Source: Larus michahellis (taxonomy: Eukaryota > Chordata > Aves > Charadriiformes > Laridae). From it: DNA of 64,000 nucleotides. The notes below the pieces were generated by a model. The model did not search any database, was not told the origin of the DNA, and worked only from the letters and a program-made list of their open reading frames with translations. The stretch is taken from the NCBI RefSeq assembly GCF_964199755.1, contig NC_133897.1, forward strand, positions 133,180,125-133,244,124, in the 5' to 3' direction. Positions 41,693 through 61,789 of the stretch are shown piece by piece (within the stretch, counting starts at the first letter, position 1; each line of letters opens with the position of its first letter). The translations under genes were made by a program, and so were the position numbers.

Positions 41693-41905
41693 TATCAGAG
41701 TCATTGTCATTATTATCTTTAAATCTGCTGCCTTGCATTCAGGCATCTATCAGGAAAAGACCCAAGACCCTATTAGTGCAGGCAATAAACCCTGAGAAGG
41801 AGGGGAGGAAACTCGTTCATAGATAAATTAACGTTCCTGCTGGCTACATTCCTATCAGCTTTGTTAATTCTGAAGTGACATTTATTGATAAATCAGATTT
41901 TATCA
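41693..41905. promoter_or_regulatory. Cluster of seven WGATAR sites, possible GATA-factor enhancer
   Basis: WGATAR matches on either strand begin at 41693, 41713, 41748, 41821, 41852, 41886 and 41900. That is seven in 213 bp, against roughly 0.4 expected at equal base use and perhaps 1 in AT-rich DNA. Function is inference. Confidence 0.35.
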
Positions 41906-44900
41906 CCCTTTCCCATCAATCAGCTGGACGAGTCTCCTACCAGAGGTTGTTTTTTTTTTTTATTGACATATACAATAATTTGCCAGACACAAACATTTAC
42001 CATCTGCTGGGCCGGGGGGAGCCGAATATCAACCCTCTGTATGAAAACCTGTATTTTCAGAAACCATGTGCTCAAAAGGCACTGCTGCCAGCATGTCCTG
42101 GCTGCATCCATGATATCTGTCTTTCTGCTCTCAAACTACAGTTCAGAAAGTCAGCATTTTCCTGTTTAATGTATTATTCATCTGTGAAAGTATGTCACTC
42201 CCTCCCAAAATGATGCTTCCAAAGAACAAGGTGCCTAAATAATAGAAAAATCCTTTACCTGAAGGAGAAGCTTCCATTGCAAACGCACGTTAGAGATCTG
42301 AAAACAGTGGTTGGAAAAGCCTGTTTATTTTACCGATGTAAAAAACATGTTAGAAAAGCCAGGAATATTCATCCCTCACCTCAGCAAGTTGAGAAGTCGA
42401 ATTCCGCAGAATGGTTCAGAAATGTTTCACCCTGGTCTAGATGATCAGTCACAAAAGACAATATCTGACAGGTTTTCATTAGCAATTTTAAGTTAATTGA
42501 ATATTTTACCAGCAACTGCATGAAATACAACAAGAAGTAATAAATATACTCCCCTTCTTCTCACTTGTTCTTTTGGGAAAGGGAAATATTTGATCATGAT
42601 AGACTCTTTAAAGATCCAGGTAGAAAAAACAATTAACTTCTTGATATATTGTTCTCCAAGTGAATGGCAGTGGGTGGAAGCTTGCAATAATCCCACAGAT
42701 GTTCAGAAAAAAAAGAATTAATCTCTAAATCAGATTCAGGTTTAAGTAAAATACTCAAACTCATGGAATTGGGTGGGAAGACCTTGGTCTTTAAGGCGGT
42801 GAATAGCGCTAAAAGACCTCTTTACTCCTCTGAAGGTAGTTAACTGAGCTGACCGCCTCAAGCTTTGACACTTAAATATCATGTTTAGCAAGGGAAACAT
42901 GGATTGAATTTGTAAAATGTTTGCCCTTTTTCTCCAGTCATACATTAATCCACTAAACCGTGTGATCCTTTTGTTTTCTTTTATTCCATGCCCTGCAAGT
43001 GATGATGAGAGCATCGAAGAAGCACCTGACATTGAAGTAAAGTGGGGAGGTGGATGGGGGGCTACTGGGTGGCAGCCGCGCATCAGAATTGTTACAATAG
43101 TGGGTTAAAAGATCTTTCTTACAGCCCCCGGGGGACTGGTATGTAGACAGCAACATATAATGCCCCTGAATCCCACTGAAGCGCTGCCCAAGGAAGGGAC
43201 CTGCCTAGAAACAAGGAGAGGTGGACAACTGCATCGTGTTGGACTTTACACGCAGAAGGGTTGAGGAGAGGCAGAGCTGTTGGCCTGGTCTTGTCAACCA
43301 CCCATGCTGGCCCCTCCATGGTGCCCAGGATCTCGTGGGGCCACCTGGCTCCAGCGGGACTCAACTGTGCTGCAGCTACGGCACCTCAGATTAAAGTCCG
43401 GCAGGTTAAACTTCTGATGAGTTTCTAATGACTATAAAAGCTCCCCTTTGGCCTTCGGTGTTATAACTATTTATGGGGTTGACCTTTAATTATTCTCTCG
43501 TGTAGAAATCTTTGAAAATATGTCTTTGAAAGCTTGACAAATATGGACCTACACAGCACACAGATCAATACCAATATAGTAACACTATGAAGTAGAGAAG
43601 CTTCCACAAAAGCAAATGCTAAAACATATTACCAGCAAAGCTGCTTCAAAGGACTTACGCCTTCCGCTGGGCGCTGTCAACTCTTACAGAAGGGTCTAGA
43701 AAATGTAAAACAAATATGCAAGGGATGCCAAATATCAAAGCAGTGTAAAGACTGGAAAGGGTATGAACCATTATCCCACTGGGGCCCAAGGGAACCACAA
43801 CCATCAGCAGCAGCAGGACAAGAGAGGCTGCCATCTGCCACTGCTGTAAAGTCTTCTGCTCATCCTCCGTTCAGATGAGGCTGGGAAATAAATAGATGGT
43901 GTTGAGTACCTAGTTTGAAAGTCATGGTATTTGTTGAAAAGAAGGTCTAGCAAATTCCTTATCTTTTGCAACAATAATGACATCCAAAGGAGTAATGAAA
44001 CTAAGAATGGATAATTATTAGTCCTCTGTTCAGTTTACTTGATTTTTCAAAAGGACATTTTTAGTAGACATTACACATAAGCATGGGCATACTTACATGT
44101 ACATGAATACACATATATGTGCATATACATACACAGGAATACAAAATAAAGAGTCACTAATATTCTGTTAAAAATGGTGACTATGCTTGGAAAATACCTA
44201 CAGAGTGTAGAGGAGGGGGTTATCGATACAACCATACGGTTATGTAAGACAGAAGGCAAGAGGAATCTCATAATCTGGAACACTTTGTTTTGATTTTAAC
44301 CCACCTAGTATAAATCTATTATTATAATGCAAGTTTAATACCTTGTGTCATAAGCATTATGGAAATAAGTGGGTTTTTTCCTATGATAATGATTAAAAGC
44401 ATGAACCTGTATAAACACAATATGCATCATCTTTGGCTGTGGCTATGCATTAGATAGAACTGCCATTTGTTCTAACGTAATGAAACTCTGCTGCGAGGAA
44501 GAGGAGGCCCAAAAACATAGATTAAAGAAAAAGTAAAGTTAAAATTTAAAAGAATTTCTAATAATTTTGATTTCCTTATTGCTGCCAGAAGTAGTGATCC
44601 ACCTACCAGATGATAGGTATAATTAAAGAAAAGTGGCACTGAGTAAAACAGTTCCATGGATTTGGGGTGAGGTTTTAAATGCTACCAGACGCTTAAGTTT
44701 TCTTTCTCTTCTGAATTTCCCCCAAATTAACTGACTTTCTCTTATTCAGAAGAACAACTGTTCTCCCTCAGCCCTCCCATACAACCTTTTTGTCATAACA
44801 ACATCCTGGCGAAAAGAGCTCCCGTGAGACAAAATCAATCAAAGCCATAAAAGAAGACTGGTTTTGTCATGCCAGGCCCTACTGCTCATGCCTTACAGTT

Positions 44901-47900
44901 ACAAAACCGACAGCAACTAAACTGGGTTGGACAGACCATCTGAATAAATCCAGCCAGTTGCCCCAGCCAAAATTAACATACCTTTTGAATTTGAATGTTA
45001 TACAGTTAATAAAAACAAACAAAAAACCACAACATAGAAATAAGCTGTATTAACATGGTGATAACGGTGTCGTAGTGGGGTAGAACCACAAAAGGAACTT
45101 AAGAGCCCTAAACCCAGGCGCCTTCCCCACACGCAGTTAGGCTCAGCGTGTTTTTCTCTGAAGCTCCCTGCCTCCTTGCCTGCCTGCAGATCCAGCAACT
45201 GAACTCTCTCCTTGATGGAAAGAAACCCCCCAAAAATAAACTACCTGAAAGGATCCCTCTCCATCCCTCCTTTCTCAAACCTCCAAAATATTAGGCTGAG
45301 CACACCCTTAGGAAGGGAGCTGATGGGACAGGCGGAAAAAACAGATGCTTGTGTAAATAACCAAATATCCCTTTTCCAGTAATTTTCCCTTTGCTGACAT
45401 TTTTTTTTTCATGCTGAATTTTGTTTTTTGTATACTAGAGTAACTGTGTGTGGGATCCCTCTAGTTCTGACACTAACTAAGGGAAAAAGGCTCAGAAGAA
45501 GAGGCATGGGTTAAATAGAAGCCTACTGTGATAGAGTGATAAATGTAGTAATATCCATGCAAGGTTTCATACCACCCTTGACTGTAGGTCCGTCAAAGTG
45601 GAGGGAAAAAACTCATTTGGACTAGCAAAGGTCCAGATCAGCCTCGATACGCTGTGTGGAGCAAAGACACCCAGCAGAGGTCTGTCTCACCTTCGCTGGC
45701 TACAGAAGCCATAGTGTGAAACCTCCTTTTACTGCCAAAGTGGGGGAAGAAGCCTTAGAGAAGGCAGCTGTAGACACACCAGGAAAGCAAGATCTAAACA
45801 TTGCTGCCCTCTGACTGTCTTTCTTTCATACTACACATCGTTTAAGGAGGGGAAAGCCCCCAGCCCCACCAGTGTCCTTCAGCAATGCCGTCTCCAGCAC
45901 TCGCTGTTCCTGTCTTGCCCGTCCCCAGTACCAGCAAGAGCAGGATGCTGCCGGCCTATGTTCCTGCTCACTGATGGGTGCATGGGTGGGAAACAGCCAC
46001 GAATCAGTCTGCAGAGGGAGGTTCAAGAAAGTGAATGGATTCCCCTTTGCTTGTTTCCTTGGGGTTTTCACATCCATGGAAAAAAAAAATAAGAAAAAAA
46101 AAAATTCACTTTTCATTAAAAGAGTCTTTTGAGTCTGTTGGTGAAACTGATACTGCAGAAATATGTGTTCCTGTGTGCTGCCTTCCTGCTCCATAATGGC
46201 TCTTGCATTAGGGACCGGGGAGCGGGCAGGGGAGGCTGCTGTTGTCCATTTACTTTAGTAGAGATTGCTATTGAATGAAACCTTTAATGGGGGGTTTATG
46301 CTCCGGCTCAGCTAAGAGCTCCGAGCTTGTGGCAGAGTAGTCTTTCCCTCCACCTTGACAGCTATTAGAGAATCGATATAGGTAACCCCTCAGCTGGCCG
46401 TCAGCACCCGACGGCCACGGGGCTGCCCTGGCCACTGCCGTGGGGTCACTTGTGGGAAAGTGAGACTTCTCTGGGGAGCAGCACCCCACCACATCCCCAC
46501 CGCCACCGCGGTGGGCCAGTATCCTCCAAACCGCGAGGAGCCCTACAAGTCTGCAGGGAACACCACCGATTAAGGCAAAGCAGGGACTCGACCCTTTCTC
46601 CCTAGGGAGAACAAGATCCACAGCTTGATTTGATTTCAGGGAATTCCAATTTTGGGTCAGTACAATGCAAGAATTCATCCCTTTCCCCTACCTAGATAGA
46701 ACAGAGGACATTTTCTCTGCTACTGTGTTTCTGCTAATGACCAAGGTGTCTCCTACTGGTTCTGCTCAAGTCCCTGCAAGTCAAAGTGGGAGAAATCGCG
46801 TTATTTCACTGCTACTTTGCAGACTGATAATCCCATAGTTTGCAGGACTGCGTTGGTATTCTCATGCTAAGGCATGTGACAGCGCTCTCTGCACTGCTAA
46901 ATTGCTGGGCTAGCCAGAGTTAGTCCTCTGAATTTAAGCCTGGTTTGCCACCGCCCCAATGCAGCTAAACTGAGGTTTCCAGGACAGTCCCTACAGCAGG
47001 AGCTGCTGCAGAGTGACCAGCTGGGGATGGAGATGGAGTAGAGCTGCTCGGGTCTCACTGTAGGATAGGCAGAGGTGCTGCGATACTTCTCCTCCAGTGC
47101 TCCCGCACCCAGCCCCAGGCACCCCGAAGGGATGTGCTTTTCAGAAAAGGCATTCACAGATGGAGACTAAGCCTTATTAAAGCTTGAGTCAAACATCCTA
47201 AAAACAGTTGTTGGTCCCACTGAAAATCTGGATGCGTTTCACATGGGGTCAAAAAAGAAGGAAAGCAGAGAGCAAATCCCTCATGCCTGAGGCCCTGCAC
47301 TACCTGCACTAAGGAGAGCCAGAAGGGAGAAGGTGCAAGGAGACGTGCATGTGTGAGGACAGAAAAGGAAATGAAGGTGACGGCGACTGTCGGTAGGGGT
47401 GATACAAACCCCCAGCGCTTGCTGCAGAGGCAGGTAAGAGACTGGGAACCCTGAGAAATGGGTTTCTGAAGGAGGGGACAGCCAGTCAGGGCTCCCCAGA
47501 TGAACGATCTCACTTGTTTAATGGACAGTTTGGCTCTAATCAATATTTGTTTGTGGCATTATCTTCAATTCACTAAGCCACTTGCTGCTTTTTGCCTTCC
47601 CTCGGTGGTTAACCACCTCCCTCTCCCCCGAGTTCCCCAGGGAGCGCAGCAGGACAGGGACAGGGGCTGGAGCAGCAGGGGGATGGGGACCGGGCATTTG
47701 AAGAGTGGGGAGATGCCGGAGGCAGCAGATGTCCGTGGCCAGGCCTTTTGTTCCCTGCACTCGCCAGCCTGAGCTCTGGGACCACCTTTTTGTTTTTGTC
47801 TCGCCATTGTCATTCACCAAGGAGGGGCTTTTCAGGAGTTAGCCTCACACAGGGCTCTCCCCACTGCCCCAACAAAACAGCCAAGATTACCCTCATCCTC

Positions 47901-48393
47901 TGGTTTCTATTTAGATCACTTTCCATTTAACATTTAAAAAACCCTGACTCAGTTAATGCAAAGCACTTAGATTCAGCTAGTGTCTTACAGGGTTGATCCA
48001 TCCCAAGGGCTTGACTTGCTGCTCCCTTTGGCAGAACCATTTTTAATCCTAGTTAGGAGAAAGAAGAGGGAGGGTGCACAGGCCAGGTACGGTTTCTATA
48101 ATCCCTTGCCTTGGGGAATGCAGTGAGAATGAGCCCCCAGCCAGGGAAGCCACGCTACAGCCGCTGCGTGAGGAACACAGCCGCTGCATGAGGAACGTGG
48201 GTACCTATTGCACATAGTGTATTACTACAGTCACTGGCATGGAAAATGCCAAATGACACTTCTGTCCCATATTTGATGATGCCAAGAAATGGGAGATGCA
48301 GATCAGAGCATGCAGAGCCACAGCCCAGTCCCCTGGAGAGCTGTGGGAACATCCTCCTTTCTGCAGCCTCAGCTCAGAAATGGCCGGCGGGAG
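41906..48393. other. Intergenic DNA, no gene recognised
   Basis: Moderately GC-richer from about 45800. Open frames of 100-136 codons near 46268-47543 occur on the minus strand but lack any known domain or splice-consistent partners. A 20-bp tandem duplication lies at 48157-48196. Confidence 0.55.
48157..48196. repeat. 20-bp tandem duplication
   Basis: ACAGCCGCTGCGTGAGGAAC is followed directly by a second copy with one change (CATG for CGTG), which looks like loss of a methylated CpG. Confidence 0.93.
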
Positions 48394-48455
48394 CATAGAA
48401 TCATAGAATTGTCTAGGTTGGAAGGGACCTTTCAGATCATCGAGTCCAACCATTG
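48394..48455 (-). mobile_element. CR1 LINE 3' end fragment, 60 bp
   Basis: CATAGAATCATAGAATTGTC and then TAGGTTGGAAGGGACCTTTC read as the minus-strand end of CR1 with its octamer tail. Only the last about 60 bp was inserted or retained. Confidence 0.88.
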
Positions 48456-49470
48456 AATACTGTGGTGTCTGCTCAGGAGGGACCTAGCAGCTGTGGCTTC
48501 CCAGTGAAAAGATTGAGCTTGGTCAGTTGGCTTGGTCACCAACATTCTCCCTTCAATTGAACTTATAGTGCAGCTTCCTTCATGCAAGTGGCTTTCTGCA
48601 CTGTGCGGTCATCCCCGGAACCTGTCAGATGAAAAAACACAGTGTGCACACGCGCTGCCCCTCTCTTCCCTTCTTATCCGTGTGTACAAGTCCCTGAAAG
48701 CCTGCTGAGCTGGCCAGAGCTGCTCCTTCACTGGACTGCCAGCAGCATGGCCACAGAAGGCACAAGTAAATGTGGAAATCCCTGGGGAGGGAAACATCAG
48801 CTTATAGGATGCAAACAGGGAACATGTACACTATACAACGTACAGCGGCATTCCCTAATCTAAATCTAATCTCTCCTAAACCCTGTCCAACAAGGACAGC
48901 AGTATGTTTGCACTGACAATCACTGCATTTTCCTCGCAGGAGGCTGGAATCTGCGGGGGGCTGGCGGGGCAGCAGCTCAGCCTGCCCTCCCTCCTGCTCC
49001 CTGCTGCTTTATTTCTCCCCACCCTGCTGGGAAGTGTGCTGCTGGCCAAATGACACCCCCACTCCCCCCCAGCCCCAGCACAGCTGGCACTTGCCATTCA
49101 GAAGGGAGAGGAGGATGCTACAGGGTAGTTAAATGCCTTTTTTAGTGCTCAATCCCGACCCATCATCTTGCTTGCAAGTGGGAGTGAACTCAATCCAGGA
49201 CTGAATGGCCTCAGCTTCTAGGAGCTATTTGGACACTCAAGGCCCCATCCATCAAGACACTGGGTGCCTTTGACTTCTACTGCAGTCAGCTGCTACCTGG
49301 CAGGACAAGGACTACAATTCCCAGTAGGAGACAGTTAGACTCTGTAATGACTTGCAAATAACGCAGAAAACACCCTTCACCCATTTGCTAGTACCACAAA
49401 TACAAAACTCCAATGCATCAGGCAGAAAACAAATCTATAGCCTATTAGTGTACACTGCAGCCTCCAGTAA
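48456..49470. other. Intergenic DNA, no gene recognised
   Basis: No feature supported. Lies beyond the first full polyadenylation signal on the PRDM14 strand. Confidence 0.6.
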
Positions 49471-52387
49471 TTTATTTTCATTCTTTCTATGAATCTCATT
49501 GCAATAGTCTTAATAATTAGCACCAAAATTTACATGTACAGGTTTAACGTGCAAGACAACCAGTACCTTCAATCACGAGTACAAGCGAAACCCTTCACAT
49601 ACTTTTACAGACAACTCATCAAATACGGTAGAAGGGTGTTAATATTTTAGTACAAGATATTTAGGGATTCTTCAAGCAGAAGAAAATGCACAAAGTTAAA
49701 AGCACTATAGAAGATGAACCACTTAAATAAACAACCCTCATTTGCAAGAAACAAGATTACCTGCATGGGAAGATAACCATGCATTTCATAGCACTTTGGA
49801 GTCATTTCTAGTCATAACACTTATTTCACCACTAAGTAGCTGATGATTTCACCAAATCCTGAGTTATTTATGGGACTGAACCAGCAAAGCCTTCCTACAC
49901 AGAATTCATGTTTCCGTTGGCCAGGGTTCTATATGCCTGGGGAAAAACACCTCCATACAGGCAGACAGCTGGAAGAAAGGTTCAGTTCCCCCACCCGTAC
50001 TTCAGCATGGTTTGTAGACATAAATATTGTGAGAATTTTCTGCTCAGGAATGAATTTTACTTATTTAGAGATCACCAGCTCAGGCATCAATATGTACAAA
50101 ATTCAGACTGAGGTATTACAGGAATCTTTGATATTAAGATAAGCAAAAAAATTAAGACAAAATGTGATATTCATTATACCCAAAACCCTACATGTATGTA
50201 CAATATTAATGGCTTGCTTATTTCAGATACTGCCTAGTGCTGGGCCTCAATATTTTACTTAAAAGTAAGTGGATCTATACATATTTTTAATATTTTTACC
50301 ATGAAAACAATGAGGACAGAGCAACTTAAGGTACAATAAACCATAGAAAATTAGTGCAAATCAATAGATATTTATAGATACAGTATCTGCATGATAGAAT
50401 TAAATGTGCAGGCAATATTTTTTATAGTTCTAGGCTGTACTTATAGAGATTGTTAAGGTTGGCATAAAATATAAGCTATTGTCTCTGCTACTTATGTGCA
50501 AAGTCTTTGTTAATCCTATCTGATCTAGGATATTAAGAGAACCTCATCAATCCAGTAACATCAAATCATCTGTGTTAATTACCCAGCTCCAGCAAGGGCT
50601 TCCATTATCCCTCCTGGATGCAAGACACAGCCCCACCGACACAAGGGAGCCCCTTCTCAAGTGCACAGCCCCCTCCCCATTGTGCTGGACACTCTGTGAA
50701 TAAGCTGCTTCTGCACCAGTTACAGCAGTGGTTCCTATACTTAGTGGTCCCTCAGCACAGGCTCCATCAAGATGAGATTTCACATTGCCAGTGAGTGCTG
50801 TTCGTTAATGATTCTGAAAATACTTTGCAGAAATCAGGGTCTAGTCACCTTGGATTTGACACTGAAATTCCTTTATCAGGTGTAGTATGCAATAATGTAA
50901 TATGTATATGAAAGGACGGGATGTCTGAGGTGTTATTCTGAGTCCTTCTCCAAAGTCAGAGGGCAAAAGAAACGGAGCCAGCTTTCAAGAAAAGGATAGC
51001 TAAATGAGCAGCTCTTTCTATAGATAAAAAAAAACCCATGCAATTTTATGAGAAAATACTTGCCTTTTGCTAAAAACGAATCAACAGAAAACCTGCACAA
51101 ATCGCTCCCAATTTGCTTGCAGTGTCAGTGAGATTTGGGGGGTGAAACCCTCCAGTCCTCCCATGGAGCTTAGGCGTTGCTGCAGGCTGGGGAGGGAATT
51201 TCAGGTGCAGAGCTTTAGGGGCTGAGGCGTTCTGGCATTGCCTATCCTACACCTCAGATCCTAAATTTAGGATAGGAGAAGGGTTTCCCCCTTCCTAAAG
51301 AGGTATCAGAAGAGCCAATTTTAAAACCTTTGTGCCTTAAGAACTAGTATATGGTGCATTTTTAAAGCATTCGGGAGTGACACCACAGCAGCCATCCTGT
51401 GTAGAGCCAGCAGGAGGAAGCAGAGGAGCCCAGCCTTCATGTCAGGAGCCACCACTAAGGCCTGACTGGCCAGGAGTCCCAGTAATGGCAAATACCTACA
51501 CAAGAGAAGGTAACAGGACAGAAAAGCTCAAAGGTGGGATCATGCTGGCTCCTGGCCTGTGCCGATCCCACAGTGCAACACCTCTACAAGGCAACGTGAC
51601 TGTTAGCAACCCATAAGAGCTCACTGGTGCTTGGGAATATCTTCACATTTGGTCCTCTGAACTGTGAGAAGACAGAGCCCACCTCCAATATATCTCTGTG
51701 TAGGCCTGCAGCTATTTCATCACACTCTGCCCCTCACCCCCTGGTCTATCTGGGGTCCAGCATCCTCTGGAAGAGTCAGTCCCGCTGCTCTGGAGAATGG
51801 AATTTAAATACCCTTATGCTGGTCCAGCAGTCACTATCTCTGAGGCAGTTCACATTCAAATACAGTCATTAAAAGACTTGCACATTAAGGGGAAGTAGAC
51901 CCCATACCTGGTCATACACCCAGAGAAAACAAACAGGCTAAATGGGCTTTGGGAAATGCACTTGATAAAAATGTCCCTCACACAAGCTTTGTTACAGACT
52001 GCACCAGGCAGCCCACCGACATGGTGCCTTAGAGGCACGGAAACACTCCTCACAGTGGTATTTGTGCACAAAAGGTACATGGGAGGTGAAATTCCCTCCT
52101 GCCTGCATTTGCCTTTTGTGGAAATTAGGATATGGGAGGCAAGAAAGGGAAAAGTTGGGTAGCGCATGTTAGACTTCATCCCAGTGTGTCATCAGGGCAC
52201 CCAGGCAAGAAACGCCTGTCCCCTGCACTCAGAAACATGCCCAGGGTCCAGGGACTGGCTGTACCCAAAGAGTCACCGCAAGGGTAAATGTCACCTCCTG
52301 TGGCATGCACACAACCACGCACAAACACTTGCACATAGACCGATACACACGCAAAGCCACTCAAGGATGTGTCCATGGGGCTCTTGA
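49471..52387 (-). other. Region just downstream of PRDM14; possible 3' UTR
   Basis: No AATAAA or ATTAAA was seen on the minus strand within about 500 nt of the stop codon. The first full AATAAA I noted is at 49476-49471, 2.9 kb downstream. TATAAA-type variants occur around 50340-50430. 49440-50540 is AT-rich with many ATTTA words, as in long 3' UTRs. A perfect 16-bp palindrome ATCCTAAATTTAGGAT lies at 51258-51273. Human PRDM14 has a short 3' UTR, so a cryptic nearer signal is possible. Confidence 0.3.
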
Positions 52388-59814
<7,427 letters not shown>

Positions 59815-59954
59815 GTCGGACCGGGTTGGGAAGGGAGGGAGGGAGCTGCCGGGAAGCGGAGGGGCAGACACCCGGGGGCTGCCGGGGCGGGATGGAGGTG
59901 CGGGAGTCGCCGCTCGCTGCCCTCCGCCGCCCGGCGCCGTCGGGGCGATGGGGC

Positions 59955-59985
59955 CGGGCCGCCGCCGGCCCCCCGCGGCTATATG
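59955..59985 (-). promoter_or_regulatory. PRDM14: Tentative PRDM14 core promoter
   Basis: Minus-strand CATATAG (59985-59979) is the only AT-rich hexamer in a GC-only stretch, about 170 bp upstream of the start codon. If it works as a TATA-like element, transcription would start near 59950 and the 5' UTR would be about 140 nt. It is a weak match to TATAWAAR, and a dispersed CpG-island start is equally possible. Confidence 0.3.
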
Positions 59986-60745
59986 GGCCCGGGGAGGGGA
60001 AGGAAGGGAGGGCAGGCGGGGGTGGCCCGCCCCGGGGGTCGCGCAGCCCCGGGGGCGGGCGGGGGGGCTGCCCCGACGGGCGCCCCTACCCCGGGGCGGA
60101 GCCGCGGCTACTCCCGGAGCGGTCGGGCCGCCCCTGTCCACGTCGGGGTCGGAGGGGGCGGCAGGGTGCTCCCCCCGCGCGTCCCCTCCCGGACCCCCCC
60201 GCCCTCCGCCTCTCCAAGCCCCCCGGGTGGGCTCTGGCTCTGCCCGAAGGAGGAGACCGGGGATGGCGGGAGCGATGCTCCCCACGGATGAGCACCTGCT
60301 GCAGTAGGGGAGCACCCTGCCAGCGGGCCTCCGTGCTCCCCAGCAGGACCCACGGCCCCCACACAGTGTCTCGCGGGTTGCAGGTGTGGGGTCTTGGGTA
60401 TGGAAAGTCATAAAACGCCTCTGAAACTCCGATGACCTGAACACGCAGCAGCACACCCGCAGCCGCTGCAGGTTTCACGGGCACCGCTGAGGTGATTTTA
60501 CTTTAGCTTGGGGTTGCCTCTTGAGTGCCTGGCAGGACACTGGGCTCCTGCTGGGGTTTCCCAGGCTCCATGACCAGGCCTATGGCAGGACCTGCCCAGA
60601 ATGGGACCAGAGGAAGACATCTGGCCCTTTCCCCTTGCAGAGGTTCTGGGTGATCCCCTTCTGCAGGGTTTCATCCTGGATTTTTGTGGGGTTTCTCCTT
60701 CTTCTACTCTCCCCTTCCTCCCAGGTGGCTACGTGCTGTAATTGC

Positions 60746-60755
60746 TATAAAAAGG
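60746..60755 (+). promoter_or_regulatory. TATA-like box on the plus strand
   Basis: TATAAAAAGG is a near-ideal TATA element, about 0.9 kb upstream of PRDM14 and pointing away from it. No convincing downstream exon was seen, so it may be chance. Confidence 0.25.
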
Positions 60756-61743
60756 GGACCTGGAAGGGGCTGCAGGACCCCGGGGGCCCAGGTGTGCACC
60801 TTGCCATTGCAGGATATCATCCCTGCTTGTGCAGGGAGATGGAGAAATCTTTAGTTCAGGGCAAAACCCCTTGGGAGGCAGGGCATGAGTGGGATGGATT
60901 ACTGCAGAGCCTCCCCTTGGGCAGCTCATTCCCTGCCGGTGTCCAGCCTGAGTGACGCCGCACAAGCAGGCGTGGAGGGAAGGGACGGGGTGGGCAGTGC
61001 TGCACTGCACAGCGCTTGGGGACTTGCACCCACGGGTGCCTCTCAGAGCAAGGCAGCACAGGGCTTCCTGGGGCACATCACAGCAAGAGCCAAACTGCTC
61101 ACAGATACGGTTGGAGTGGGGAACAAAGACAGCCAGGTCTGACTCCCAGAGGTTTAGATGCCATTTGAGTGGTTATGGTGTGTTATAAAAATTAATTAAC
61201 ATAGCTCCATGTGATCTTCTGTAAAACATTGCCTTCATCCCAAAGAAGGGATGTATCAGGACTCACGTGAAGCCAGACACAGTCGCAGACTGCACTTGAC
61301 CAAAGGTGAAGCCACCCTTCCAGTCCTTGTTTCTTATCTGGCCTGAGTGAAGTGCTTTGAAATAGAGAATTTGAGAAAGGATCACTGACTGCCTGGGGGA
61401 ATGAGGGTCTTCAGATCATAGGACCTCAGGCTCTGTAATTCCTCCCTACCAAGAGCTTCGATTTGGAACTTCCTCTTATTTTTTTCACACAGGACATAAA
61501 CAGTAAGACAGCAAACACAAGCACACAGCACTATCAAGGGAAATCTATCAAGAACTGATTCAAGCTGTCCAGACTCCCAAGACCCTTTCCATAGTCAGCC
61601 CAGTGCCGCTTTGTCTCCAGACTTGAGTTCGAACATTTTTGTACTTTGCATTAAATTTATTGGGCTAATTCTCCTACTTACAGCCTCATTCTCCATCCTA
61701 ACCTCCGTTTGCAAGACAAAAGTACTGAGTACACCAGGGACAG

Positions 61744-61789
61744 CAAATATGCACAGGGAGAAGGTGCAAATATGCATAGGGAGAAGGTA
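61744..61789. repeat. 23-bp tandem duplication
   Basis: CAAATATGCACAGGGAGAAG with GTG, followed directly by a copy differing at two positions. Confidence 0.93.

Noticed and set aside
46268..47543. Three minus-strand open frames of 86-136 codons in a row, possible exons
   Set aside because: No shared domain, no matching splice phases, no known family. Left as intergenic.
1..52000. Exons of SLCO5A1, expected downstream of PRDM14 from human gene order
   Set aside because: No transporter-like translated segment was found in any frame. The gene probably lies beyond the left edge.
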